From the NCBI GenBank assembly GCA_020698575.1, contig CM036251.1, forward strand, positions 17,457,288 through 17,521,287: a stretch of DNA of 64,000 bases, written 5' to 3'. Of this stretch, positions 12,100 through 23,559 are shown one piece after another. The translations under genes were made by a program, and so were the position numbers. The notes below the pieces were generated by a model, which saw only the letters and a program-made list of their open reading frames with translations, did not search any database and had not been told where the DNA came from. Position 1 is the first letter of the stretch, and each line of letters starts with the position of its first letter. This DNA is from Bostrychus sinensis. Lineage: Eukaryota; Chordata; Actinopteri; Gobiiformes; Eleotridae.

Positions 12100-12415
12100 T
12101 CTAAACTCTGGCCACAGTCCATGATTAACGCTCCTGGCTCTCAGCAAGAAAGTTGTGAGCTCGACCCTCTGGCCGGTCAACTACAGTGTCTCTGAGTGGA
12201 GTCGGTCTGCATGTCCTGTTTGTGTTAGTGAGGGTTTTCTCAGGGTACTCCAGCTTCCTCCAACCATCAAAAGACAAGGCTGTGTTGGGTGAATGAGTGA
12301 CTCTAAATTGCCCCTAGTAAAGTCAGTGTGTGCCAGCTGTCCAAACAACTGGCCACTGTCCAGAGTGTGCCCCGCCTAATGCCCATAGTTGTGGGAGAGG
12401 ATAAATGAATAAATG
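12100..12415 (+). repeat. Family A SINE-like repeat
   Basis: Nearly complete copy: tRNA-like ctctcagcaagaaagttgtg head, gggttttctcagggtactcc, gactctaaattgcccctag, and a ggataaatgaataaat tail. Confidence 0.6.
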
Positions 12416-12639
12416 TTATTCTTTTATGCCATTGTCTGTGGCTGACTGACCTCACTTGCCTTTTAAACCTATAGCCAACTGTTTGCACTGCTCTTTTGCA
12501 ACACTCTTTTTGCGATTGAAACCTCCAAAAGTAGTTTAAAATAAAGTCATTCCTCGACATGACATTTTTAATTTCCTATCCCATTAATGTTGTAACCTTA
12601 TGATAGAAATCTCTCCATTTATTCCAATAATTTATTCAA

Positions 12640-13330
12640 ATAATTCTTTGTGACAGTCGTTTCTATTGTTCTGACAGACAACAACAACAGAACATTTGAA
12701 TTCATTTCTGTTAAAGATAATACAATTCATTAGCGGCGGACATGTTTGACACTGTCTGTGAGTCTAATGAGTTGTTTGTCAATCGCAGTAAAGTCCTTAG
12801 TCACAGATAATAGTCAGGATGGCTCTTCTTTCTTTTTTTTTTTTTTTTGCTTTTCCAACAGTGGCTCTGAGGCTTCTATTAACACTAGACAACATTCAAA
12901 TTAAAGAGATAATAAACAGTGCAGGATTAGAGCAGTCTTCCATTCCCGAGCCCTCCGTGTGCAATGGCAGAAGTCTAGGTGGGGCCCTGCTCCTATCAGG
13001 GATGCCATGATAGCTGCCTTTTTAATCTACTGTGTGTCCATAAATGCCTGATATGCAAAATAAATTATGAAAAAGGAGGAAAAATCTTTTGAATGACCTT
13101 GCAGGCTGCAGGGTTCAATATTTTCCCCTTCGCTGCTTAAAATTCTTGATATGCAAATGGTCGTCAGAGTAATCCCCTGTCATTGGCTGCTTCAGTCCGC
13201 CATTCTTTCTACTGAACTGAAGACTAATCCATTATCACCAAGGCCTTATGGTTTATGTCGGGAGAAAACCAACTGTATTTCTGCAGGGGCAATAGTTCAG
13301 AGTCTCTGTAGGATGAAAAAGGTTAAAGGA
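12640..13330. promoter_or_regulatory. Candidate conserved non-coding element with octamer sites
   Basis: Unique stretch rich in homeodomain-type (attcatta, taatgag), SOX-like (ctattgttct) and GATA-like (agataata, ttatcacc) words. A perfect POU octamer ATGCAAAT lies at 13151-13158 and a related atgcaaaa at 13053-13060, both preceded by tgat. A T-run at 12828-12848 interrupts it. Enhancer role is inferred. Confidence 0.35.
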
Positions 13331-13380
13331 AGGAGAAACCTAATATTACTTGAGCATGCACCTGTGTTGTTTCTCATACC

Positions 13381-13737
13381 CATTCATTCATTCATTCATT
13401 GATGGTGGGCCGGGGCCTATCTCTGCAGCTACAGGCCTTAGACTGGATACACCCTGGACAATGGCCAGTTAGTTAGAGACCTGACACAGAGACATACACT
13501 GACAGACAACCATGCACTCTTAGATATATTCTCTAGCAGTAATTTAGATTTGCCATTTCACCAACACCCGCATGTCTTTGGGCAGTGGGAGGAAGCCAGA
13601 GAGAACCCATGGTAACATGGGGAGGACATGTAGACTCCACTCTGAGAGACTCTGAGTTGACCAGTCCCAAAACTGAACCCACATACTCCTTGTTGAGAGG
13701 CATGGGGCACTAACTACATTGCCACTGTGTGCCCTCT
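13381..13737 (-). repeat. Family A SINE-like repeat, full copy
   Basis: Minus-strand copy: (attc)n tail at 13381-13399, then the reverse complement of the conserved body (catgtctttgggcagtgg, gagagaacccatggtaac) and the tRNA-like head ending in ccactgtgtgccc. Confidence 0.65.
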
Positions 13738-14074
13738 TACCCAGTCATTTGACAGTGCATCTGTTTACAGTAGAGAGCAACACACTGGACAACTTACAGC
13801 TTAAAACAAAACAGCATTTTAAAGAAAGTTTAGTTTTAGAGACTTGACTCTTTGGATAGAAATAGTCAATATCCAAAATGGCTAGGAGCTGCCATGAGAC
13901 ATTTTTATTCAGATTGTTATAGCTAGTCATTGATTCACTTTTAGCATTGAGGAAGACCTTGATAAAGATTTCAGATATCCCTGAATACCCCTGAAAAAAA
14001 CATTTAAACTTTAAAACATGTTCTAATGAATAGTAACTAAATGAAAATGTCAATAGGAGAATTTTAATCGCTTA

Positions 14075-14230
14075 GAGTGAATAAAAGTGAGTGTTAATGG
14101 ATGCCTGCCTGTGTTTTTCGCTTAGTGTCAGCCCTGTACTATTACTATTGTTCAGGATGTACCCTGCCGCAGGCTCATAGTTGCTGGAACAGGCTTCAAC
14201 CGGAGAAAAAAAATAATGAATGATGAAATA
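14075..14230 (+). repeat. Family A repeat, 3' part
   Basis: Retains gtgtcagccctgta, atgtaccctgccgcaggc and tggaacaggcttcaacc, ending in an A-rich tail with aatgaatgatg. Confidence 0.5.
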
Positions 14231-14620
14231 AATGTACTGAATTTATTTGCTTGCCACAAAAGTATTAATAACTATCATTATGGAAAAGCTTTGTGTATTT
14301 CTGATCTTCATCTATGCATGAAGCTATCCATTTCTGTTATGCCTCCATCTGGACGTGTGTCTTTTAGGTCAAGGTCAAATATGTAGACCTAAGATTTACC
14401 ACATCAAAAAGTCCATCTAAGTGTGAGCTGTGGGTGTTTGAGGCCGCAGCAATGGATCCAAACTGTAAGCTTTTCCACAAACATCTTCCCCTTGAGTGCT
14501 CCGTTCAGCCAGCCATGACCAGATGCATCAGGCTGAAAAAAAACAAAAACAAAGCTCTTATCATGTGGACAAAGTGATGAGGGTGCACCTTCACCACCAT
14601 TCCTCTGTGTGTGTGTGTGT

Positions 14621-14653
14621 GGGGTTGGGGGGTGGGGGGGGTGGGGGTGGGGG
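14621..14653 (+). repeat. G-run tract
   Basis: At least five runs of four or more G separated by single or double T, following a (GT)n stretch. It meets the simple pattern for an intramolecular G-quadruplex on the + (coding) strand of the intron. Confidence 0.7.
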
Positions 14654-14699
14654 TCTGTGTGGCTATGCAAATATAACAAGGCCAACATCTCCCCTTCCT

Positions 14700-14965
14700 T
14701 AGCCCAAATAAATGAGACTCTCACTGGTGATAATATGCATATAGTGTGCTTTCACGCTCCATTATAATTAACAGTGTATGATAACCCAGCAGCCACCCCC
14801 TACACACACACAAGCGCACACCACGGGTAAATAATAATAAACGTTATTACGGCTGCCATTCTAATGCTTTATATGAGCTCATTTGAATAACTCTGGTGGG
14901 CAGGATAAGGAGCTGCTGGCCAAGCAGGAAAACCCTGCGCTCCACTGGCTCCCGGGGGTCCAATT
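14700..14965. promoter_or_regulatory. Candidate intronic regulatory island
   Basis: Gtgataatatgcatat, gtatgataaccc and caggataaggagc provide three GATA-type sites in about 210 bp. The surroundings are unique with homeodomain-type taattaac and ataataaacg words. Candidate only. Confidence 0.3.
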
Positions 14966-15298
14966 GTGCACCCAGTGTCAGAGGGTGGGGAGAAAATTGC
15001 GTACTGATATGGCCTCAAAATCTTATCTTAGTATCAAGGAAATTATTCATGCCTATATTGAAATAAAATATAACTTTTCTATCATTAATGGCATCTTACA
15101 TTTAGCAGGATTTATTAGAGTGAGTAAATTGAATTGAAGATTTCACTATATTCAGACTGGGACACAAATCTGACTGAAGAGGGATAGTAGTGGGAAACAA
15201 ACTAGATAACTCCACCCTTGTCACTGTTTTCACCTGGAAAATGAAAAAAGTTAATCAAAAGTACCCAAATTCATGCTAAATATCTCAGTTTCTCTCTT

Positions 15299-15385
15299 CT
15301 TCTCCCTTTCCATTTATCTAGGCTTGGGGCTGGCACAAAGAGCACACTGGTTTGTGGTCCCCTGTACCTGGATTACAACTGCATA
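15299..15385 (-). repeat. Family B repeat fragment
   Basis: Short copy with ccatttatctaggcttgggg, ctggcacaaagagcacactgg and acctggattac, the 5' half of family B when read on the minus strand. Confidence 0.45.
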
Positions 15386-16737
15386 CAAAATATAACTTAA
15401 TATAACGTAATCATTTTAGTACATAAGTATCAGCATCACTCTTTTACCATAAGTCTTAGGAAGTAGTCAGAGGTCAAGAGGTCAAAATATGATTCACACA
15501 TATGGGATGCAGTGACAGCTGGCTAACCACAAGTAATTTTAATGACTCAGAGCAGTCTGAAAAATGCCAGAAGAGAAGAGAATAAATAGCAATTATAGAC
15601 AGTGACTGTTTAAAATATGTTTTAGATATAAACTTGACTCATGTTAATCAGACTTGACAATATTAGAAGAGAACATATTTATATAAATGTACTACATGCA
15701 TATACATATTTTATAAAAAAGATGGTTTTGGCATATGGTACTGTGTGTGCTGTCAGTGAGTGGGTAGAGAACATGAATGGTTTAATGTTTAGCTGTTGTT
15801 TTTATCAGCTAGAGGCTATAAGCTCAGTCAATAGATGGTTTATGCTGATGCAGTGCTGTCAGTGAGTGGGTAGAGAATTGAGGCTACAGTAGCTATGCTG
15901 TATAAACTCTATAGCCATAAGATCAAAGTGTAACATGTCCATGTTTTGCTGTCCTTTTGCATTCTTGTATATGCAGAAAAAGAAAATGTGTTACAAAGAC
16001 ATAGTGAGACTATAAGAGTGGCATTAATGATGAGTGGTGATTTTGGAGCAGAGATAATAATGCGGGTGATGGGGTTTAAGGATCAATAAGTGCTGGAGAT
16101 GAGGACTGACTGATAGTGAAATTACAGGTGAGCAGTGGGAGCGGCTGGGTCACAGATAGAAGGATGAGCAGAGATTATGCACAAGTGACAGCTGTGGGCT
16201 GCACCACTTCACAGAGCACCTCTCCAACACAGGCTCAGAAGTTAATTACCAACTGGATCCATTAGTGCAGTAGTGACCTCCTTCTGATCAGGAGAGCAGC
16301 GTTGTTCACATGAGTAACTGTAGGCATCTTCAGCAGTGTGGCTCTTATGCTTCCTAGCAGCACAAATAAAACACTGGCTTATGACCCCTTGTGGTTGTGT
16401 GCAAAAATCCCCAAATATTATGGTTTTGACTCTTTGCCAAGCTCTATATTCATCAAATGAAAACTGAGAAATTGAACCTGACCTAATGATAAAAGCCTAT
16501 TATTGACCAGTCTTTTGCAGAGTTACATTTCCATGTTACAAATCCACCCCCTGACAGGGTCATCACTCACATTTGAACATATTGCACATCTCTTGTGTCT
16601 CCTCAGTAACCTTCATCCATATCTACTGCCAGCAGACCTCATGTCTCTGGACGAGGTGTCCCTGTAAACTCCTGTCAGGCCCAGCTGTCAATCAAAGAGC
16701 TCCTGCATCATGATCGTCTGTGTTTCCACAGGGCTGT

Positions 16738-17342
16738 CAGGGTTTGTACAGTCATGGAAAACCTGGAAAAGTCATGGAATTTTTTATTTTGGTTTAAAGT
16801 TTTGGAAAAGTTTTGGAAATTTAAACAGCTTGAGTAACATCTGGTCACTGCTAGTTAAGCCTGCACCAGCTAGAATATAGTAAATATAAGTGGTCAGTAG
16901 AAATGCTGCCTTCTTGGCCTCTTGTTGACCAATACTTATTTTTTGTCAGAATATTTGAACTAAATAATTTTTATGCTGGTCTCTGGCTCTTTTGGTTTTG
17001 GTAATGCTTTAAAACTGTATAGATGCTTAGTTTAAATCTAACATACCATAATAATCTTTTTATCACCAGTATATAGGCTATAAGTCAGTAAAAATTAGTG
17101 GAATAATACATTTCTAGGGGAAGAAGCCCCAGCAGTTTTTTTTTTCCTTTATAATGACTAATTTCCAAATCTAATAAATGGAACTGCAACAAAAGTATGT
17201 TTCTGATGTACCACCTTGGACATTTTGAATACTATTTAAACACGTGTAGGTAATTTTTCAGGTCTTGGAATTTTAGTCAGAAGTTTAGGAAAAGTCATGG
17301 CAAAGTCATGAAAAATTCTTGGTTAAAAAGTGCACAAACCCT
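16738..17342. mobile_element. MITE with cagggtttgt ends
   Basis: Begins cagggtttgtacagtcatgg and ends gtgcacaaaccct, forming short inverted ends. The interior carries repeated tggaaaagtcatgg / aaaagtcatggcaaag words. The 7-bp direct repeat gggctgt flanks it at 16731-16737 and 17343-17349, consistent with a target-site duplication. No ORF, so non-autonomous. A hAT-type origin is plausible. Confidence 0.6.
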
Positions 17343-17361
17343 GGGCTGTTTATGTGTAGAT

Positions 17362-17575
17362 GCATTTTCTTTGCTTTCCTGTCTGGTTTTCCCTTCTGGG
17401 GTTGCCACTCCAAATCATCTTCCTCCCAGTGTGCTGTGATTTGTATATTGTTTTGGCATTAGGTTTTACAGCATTCCTGATGCAATCCTTTCCATTTATT
17501 CACGCTTGGGACCAGCATAAGAAGTTCATGGATTGTCATCAGTTTTGGCTGGATTGAGTGTAGACACAGTGGTTT
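17362..17575 (-). repeat. Family B repeat, long copy
   Basis: Contains gttgccactccaaatcatct, the tttggcattaggttttac block, cctgatgcaatcctttcc, cgcttgggaccagcataag and tggctggattgag. With the copy at 28580-28790 it is among the most complete here. Confidence 0.6.
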
Positions 17576-17854
17576 ATCTCTATCATATTTTTTGGACTCA
17601 CATCTACAAACACTGGGACCTAATGGGTGGAGACACTTTTTAGCCTTGGTCCCCCTTAGTGTCCTAGTCTTTTGTACATAGAGTGAAGGCCGTGCCTCCT
17701 CTCTCGCTGATGATTGATGGGTATGAGGCAGTAATCTAAACAACATTTCTGGGTGCTGTCCATCTGCTATCACAACTTCATACAGCTGAACAGCAGCCTG
17801 GCACTTTACCATTAACTGTCCCATTAAACAGTCTGCCTCTGGACCTGGACTTGG

Positions 17855-18305
17855 GTTGTTGTGGCCTTAGGAGGAGTAAAAGTGAAGAGTCTAAGTCTGA
17901 GTCACCTAAAAACTAAAAAAAAAGGCATGTTGAGTCTGAATCAAGTCTTCTCCAGATGACGTGGGAATTTGAGTCGAGTCCAAAGCATTTTATTAAAATG
18001 TGTGAGTGTGCAAGTCCAATCTAAATCAATTGATGTCTAAGTCCAAGTCATATACCTGTAATGAGGGTGCCACACTGACATCTCATATAAACCTATTTCA
18101 TAACACAACATTAAATGATGTTTGATGTGCGCTCCTGTATTTGGTTTTACCATAAAACGCAAACTAGACACAAGTGTGACTCACCAGTGTCTGAGTCCAA
18201 GTTATTGTTCAGAAGTCCGAGTTTATGTGAACTAAGTTGAGTCACAATTTCTGGTCTGAGAAGAGTCGAATCCAAGTTCAGGTCTCAAGTACTCCACCTT
18301 TGTCT
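17855..18305. mobile_element. Decayed MITE rich in gagtc/gactc words
   Basis: About 450 bp in which gagtcyragtc and its complement recur (gagtctaagtctgagtcac, gagtcgagtcc, gtctgagtccaagt, gttgagtcacaat) and which ends gtactccacctttg. The composition resembles degraded fish hAT-type non-autonomous elements. Ends are not clear enough to define a target duplication. Confidence 0.4.
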
Positions 18306-18439
18306 GAGTAAATGGTCTAGACCACACAGGCTAAAAATATGTGCTGAAATATTTGATCCATTTTTGGTTTCAGAATTATCTCTGCATGTCCCTTTCTTTT
18401 TCTTTTTTTTTTTTTCTTTTTTTTTTTTTTGCTGGAGCT

Positions 18440-18680
18440 CCTAATATCTGTGTGTTATCGTGGTGTGTCCCTGCGCCTCTGTCCTCTGCTGTATCTGCTC
18501 CTCACAGTTTCCTTCCTGACGCAGACAAAGATCCAACGGTGCAGGCAGCTCACTGTAGACCTCACATCACTTTGTCAAATGGCTCAGTGCACCGGGGCCC
18601 ATAGGAACGCACTCCTCTCCACCAACTCTGTGATTAACTCTGTAGCCATGGATCAATGGTTCAGACAGTTAGCTTAATTA
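18440..18680. promoter_or_regulatory. Candidate conserved non-coding block
   Basis: Unique, GC-balanced stretch after a long polypyrimidine tract (18385-18430), ending in agcttaattaatatcaac. No repeat similarity or coding signal. Conservation is suspected from composition only. Confidence 0.2.
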
Positions 18681-19659
18681 ATATCAACAACAGGGAACGG
18701 GAAGCAGATATGAAGGATCATTTTTAATAGCAGGAGGATAAAGTTTTTTTAGATAGAGACAATCACTTCAGAGTGTCATGTTGGTTGCTTTTTTGATATT
18801 TTCCTTCACTTTTTTGCTACTTGCATTGCCTGTGTTTCATTATCATACATTAAGTCCAAAAAACAAATTTTTGTCAAACATGTTTAACAGTTTTCATAAA
18901 AAGCTTGTATAAAGGTACACAGCTTAATTATTTAACAATGTTTTACTGAAAATGGGTTCTGTCTAAAGACTCAACGTTGTTTATTCTTAGTTTCAGTATT
19001 AAGTATGTACATGTAGTTTCTGTTCCCTTTTTGGAGCATTATTGAGCATGCAATGAGTAAAGTAAGACTAAAATAAGAAAAATAGAAAGAAAATACAAAA
19101 AGTTCACTACAGTTATATACTGTCACAAATCTGTCAAATTGGTGCAAAAACATAATGTAAAGGCAAAAGTAACAGACCTCAGAATGCAGCCAAAAGGAAC
19201 TGTTATCATGTTGTTTTCTAGTAAAAAAAAAAAAAAGGCATTCATGTGATTGCATTTACAAAATCAAGAGTGACCTCTTCTTGAAAACAATATAATGTGT
19301 GTTTCTCCTAACCTTTAATATGATGTGGTTGACTAAGAATCTCCACTAACAAAGATGATGCCTTATTTGTCATTAAACAGCAAATGAGTATAAGCTTACC
19401 ATTGTGCCTGTACCAAGCCCGAATAAATGCAGAAAGTCAGAGAGTCAGGAAGGGTATCAAATGTAAATTAATAATTAAATTAATTTGTGAATCACTGCAC
19501 ATATATTGAATAAATATAAAAAACACTGCTTAAAACAATAACGTATAAGAAACAGCTGTGTTACATATTTATTACATGTTGCGTTATAGTCATGTGATCA
19601 CTGTGCATTTTTTTTATAAGAAATGCTTTTGTTTTATGCTTGTTGTGTTTTGCTCATCC

Positions 19660-20155
19660 ATTAACGTTTCTGTCCAGAGAGCCACTGTTCAGATTGCCTG
19701 CTGTGTTTGCAGTGCTCTGATTGGACACATTTAAGAGATTATAAAAAACCTCCAATTGACCCAAGTATGAGGAGCAATTTTATCAGTGTCTAACTTTTGC
19801 CCATGTCCCTGAGTGCGCTCACTGCCGATACAGGCCTGATTGAAACGTCCTCTTCTGCCGGAGCCAGAAGGAGTTGTTAAAGCAGACATGAATTAATGAT
19901 TGAATTAATTATCAGAGTCACATAGCGTACAATTAATTTAGTGGCTTTGCCTGAGTCTTTTTGCCGCTCCCAGTCTGTGCGTAGAGAATGTCAAGAAACA
20001 GTTTCTAATTAATTTATGTGTGATTATCAGGCTGAGTTTCTGGAAGGTCTCCACTTTCAATTTGTGACAGCCATACAGAGTGAGCCAGGCCTGCGAGTGG
20101 AGATGGGGTTGTTCTGCCTGTCCAACCACTGTCCACGCACACAAGGGCACACAAA
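19660..20155. promoter_or_regulatory. Candidate conserved non-coding element
   Basis: Unique sequence with GATA-type sites (ttttatcagtg, aattatcagag, gattatcaggc) interleaved with homeodomain-type aattaatt words (19890-19940, 20005-20020) and ccaattgac. The mix of AT-rich homeobox words and GATA sites in non-repeat DNA fits a developmental enhancer, but that is inference. Confidence 0.35.
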
Positions 20156-20504
20156 TGATTTGACTGTACTTTCTATTTATTGTTTTGTTACATTTTAAAT
20201 AATTTAATTCATGGTAAAACTTCCGACCTAATCCATAATAGTGAAAATGGATTTAAGTAATCAGCAGTTTAAACTACATGAACTAGAGCCACTCTGTGAA
20301 TTATTAAATTAGTGATAGCATAAAAATAGAGGGGCTTAAAGTGTTAATGTGTACTTTTACAAAAGAAAAAGTATTTTAATCATAACTAAATGTGTCTACC
20401 AATAAAGTTTGACAGATTTTTATTTCATGACAACATGTAGCTAAAAGCTAAAATTTCTCCCTTTAGAGATCGCAGAGGGCTGGAGCTTATCTTATTCTCA
20501 GGGC

Positions 20505-20640
20505 AGACACTTTGGGACATGCGGTACGACCATTATCTCAGATTTATTCACTATATAGGCAATTTCTATTCACTATTTCACAGCCTTTGTACAGTGGGAG
20601 GAGGCCAGGTATCCAGAGAAAACCCAGAATAACAGTGTTT
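20505..20640 (-). repeat. Family A repeat, degraded fragment
   Basis: Short minus-strand match to the body (ctttgtacagtgggaggagg, ccagagaaaacccaga). The rest is lost. Confidence 0.35.
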
Positions 20641-21019
20641 TTTTTTTCCATTTTGTATACAAATTTGTTTGCTCTTATTCTTTTAGATGTGTCCAAAGCA
20701 TTTATATATAATACAAGCACAGTTTCCATCACCAGAGCTAAAGTTAAAGTCTTCTATGACATGTGAAAGGCAGTGTTTGTCTGTTTGTAGTTAGTGGAGT
20801 ATGGACTGAGGTTGTCACTTGTTCACCCCAGTCGACAGAGAAGCAGAGAAAATGCCTTTAGTTTCCCCTCCTCATTTTATCTTCCTTCGCATATTTGTGA
20901 ATTTGCATGTTTGCTTCTTGCTCTTTTCTGGCGCTGTATGTATTTTGCAGATAAAAGTTCAGCAGTGCAGTTAAGAGAAATTAGTTGGGTAAACAGTGGT
21001 AAATGTCAATGATAAAGTT

Positions 21020-21205
21020 CTGTTGAAGCTCATCTGATTAGACGGGCTACGCAGGTGTCTTATCTTGCCTGTGCAACAGAGGGTAAAATGGAAATGATTG
21101 TGTGGTCCTGAGCAGATGCGTATCCCACAAATGTCTATCTGCCGCCGCGCTCCGAGCCAGCCGGACTCCCGGGACCCAGGGGTGCTGCGGGGAACATGAG
21201 GGAGA
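21020..21205. promoter_or_regulatory. GC-rich island with GATA and E-box motifs
   Basis: Caggtgtcttatcttgcc joins an E-box-like CAGGTG to TTATCT. Cgtatccc and gtctatctgccg follow, then a CpG-containing block (gccgccgcgctccgagcc). Candidate regulatory element; not an exon, since there is no open frame with splice signals. Confidence 0.25.
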
Positions 21206-21355
21206 CCACAAAGAGAACACAGAGGCACAGTCAGGAGGTGGCTTTTATCAGTGTATAAGAAATAAGAAATGATGGGGCTGGTCATCAATGAGGAACTGTG
21301 CATTTTTGAATACCCATGACATTTACTATTGTTTTTATTTAGTAGATAAAATATG

Positions 21356-21434
21356 GTATGTTTTTGAATATGGTATTTTTAGGAGGACTTTCAGTGTGAA
21401 AATGCTCCTAAAAATACCATATTCAAAAACATAC
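21356..21434. repeat. Perfect 30-bp inverted repeat (hairpin)
   Basis: Left arm 21356-21385 and right arm 21405-21434 are exact reverse complements, with a 19-bp loop. The arms begin gtatgtttttgaatatgg. The absence of any mismatch in AT-rich intron suggests recent origin or constraint. No similarity to a transposon end was recognised. Confidence 0.95.
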
Positions 21435-22279
21435 TTTAATACTTTTATTTTTGGAGGGAAAAAAATAACTTTTACTGAAAGACAATTTTTTATTCTCTAA
21501 ATGAGTTAAAGTTTTTTTAGCCATAGTAGCAATAGCAAGGGTATCAATTTTAGTATTAGTTGTACTGTAACAGAGGTAGTAGCAAAATTAATGGTAGTAC
21601 TAGTAATAGTAGTGGTAGTAATAATAGCAAAAGTTTTTGCTGTGCAATTTCAAAAAAGTATTTTTCAAAAGTGCTTTCTACTTATAATGTTATTTTGAAG
21701 TAACCGTTACTGTTGTTTGATGATTGTGGTTTAAGTTGACATTAATAGATTATTATTAGAGTCTAAACTTTTTACAGTTTCAAATTGGGCCAACAAAAAT
21801 GTATGTTAGCACTGTAAATGAGTGGTTAGTCACATAATGACAGTATGTTACTAAAAAGTGCTCAAATTTCAAGGTGAGTATAATGATAGTTGTTAGTCAT
21901 TGCTAAAGTCTTCTATCATTTCACTATGAGTAGCCATTAAACAGTCTTGGCTTATAGCGATTACCCACTGCACGTTTTCTAACCCTAAATATATCCACTA
22001 TGATACCAAATACTACATTTTAAGATCTCCAAAACAGAACATGACCACAAATTAATATTTTAATGCACATCTGTGACAGCTCATATTAACTGACAAAACT
22101 CTAGTTTTTGGTAGTGATCCTTGCACCATTGAGAAATGTTTGGGAAATACTGGTCTGATGGGACATGTTCAGTAGAGGTGTACCTGTCCTTTTGTGTGAC
22201 TGTATTGTAAGTGTGTTCTCCATGTGGACCCGAATAGAGAAAAGAACAGGGAGGTGTTGGATTTGTCATTCAGCAGAGG

Positions 22280-22560
22280 TTAAACCCCACCTATTAGTGC
22301 GGGGTCGGAGTTGGCCGCAGATAAAGATTTCCTGTTGTACGGTGTCAAAAAATCAATAGGCTCACTGTGATGTGCTCATTTGATTTCAACAATAGTCTTT
22401 TTAAAATCAATTAGGCCAGATAGAGAGGACGACAGTGTTGGATTACACCTGTGTGTTTTTTCTGCCCGCTCCTCATTGATATCCAATCAGCAGCTGCTCT
22501 TCAGGGCTCTGCTCATGTACAGCTCTCTGCCGTGATTCATACTCCTCTGTGAGTTACATT
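22280..22560. promoter_or_regulatory. Candidate haematopoietic-type enhancer (GATA, ETS, E-box)
   Basis: AGATAA at 22319-22324 is followed 3 bp later by TTTCCTG (ETS-type, 22328-22334). AGATAG lies near 22419, and ccaatcagcagctgctc contains CCAAT and E-box CAGCTG (22491-22496). This grouping is typical of blood-cell enhancers, which fits a FOG1 intron. Function not shown. Confidence 0.4.
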
Positions 22561-23206
22561 AAGCTCAACAGTGATATCTAAATAACACATTACAAATAAC
22601 CAATAACATTAGGACTGCAGAGTACAGCAGTATAAAGTTTCATAGTAAAAGTTTGAATATTTCAATTGAATCTAAAAAGATAATAAATAAATATATACTA
22701 TATATACTACAAAGTTTTTAATTTTTAGCTTCAAATTTACCTGCTAGCATGGGCTCCATAAAGGTGCATTTCAATAAATTATCATATTTATTTATTTTAA
22801 TTGTGACAAATAAGGCTTACAGTTAATGGTTCATTCAGGTGAATTCAATCCCAAGGAACAATATAAAAAATTTTTGAATACCGATATATATCATAACATT
22901 TAAGGCATGAGGGTGTGATTATTAATCCCTTTTATATGTAGAAGCTTCTAACATCATCAAAGAAGCTGCACCGTTTGGTGAAAAGAGTAGCATTTTTCCT
23001 ATTCCTTTTCAGGGGGGGAGAAAACTAAAACATTAAATAAGATGATTTTAGTCAGCCGAAATAAGTGATAGTTGATACATATATTGAAAATAAAGTTGAA
23101 CCTAAACTGTACTTATTAAAGTTAGATTTGTGGTGATAGACTAACTCTGAGCATGCAATGACAAATGAAAGGGTCTGCGACATGTCTGTAACTATTTGTC
23201 CAATAT

Positions 23207-23445
23207 AATCAGAAACATGCATTATTTAGCCTTTAGCTTATATGCTAATTTTATCGTATGCTACTTGCTACATTAAATGAAATAGCTAACCATCAATTGA
23301 CTGTTTTCTAACCAGGCTCTGACATTACCTGCATGTAGTCCATTGGCTGTTTGGTGGCTAATGCTAATTGCTTCATAGAAAATGTATTGTGGTCTTTCAG
23401 ATCACTTTTTTCCCACATTTTTGATCTAAATCATGAGTTGCCCCA
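23207..23445 (+). repeat. Local repeat C, copy 1
   Basis: First of three diverged same-orientation copies (others about 24285-24570 and 25085-25440). Shared blocks: attatttagcctttagctta, tctaaccaggctctgacatt, gctaatgctaattgcttcat and aaaatgtattgtggtct. Confidence 0.55.
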
Positions 23446-23559
23446 TAGCTGATTAGCTTCCGTCAAGCCTTTTAACTCTGAATATACATTGTTTTTGAAA
23501 AGTCAGTGGAGAAAATGAATGGAATGCTTGTAACCTGAGGTGGGCGGTCACTGTTGAGT

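Noticed and set aside
21356..21434. Hairpin as a microRNA gene
   Set aside because: A perfect 30-bp stem without bulges and with AT-rich arms is not typical of pre-miRNAs, and no known seed was recognised; kept as an unexplained inverted repeat.
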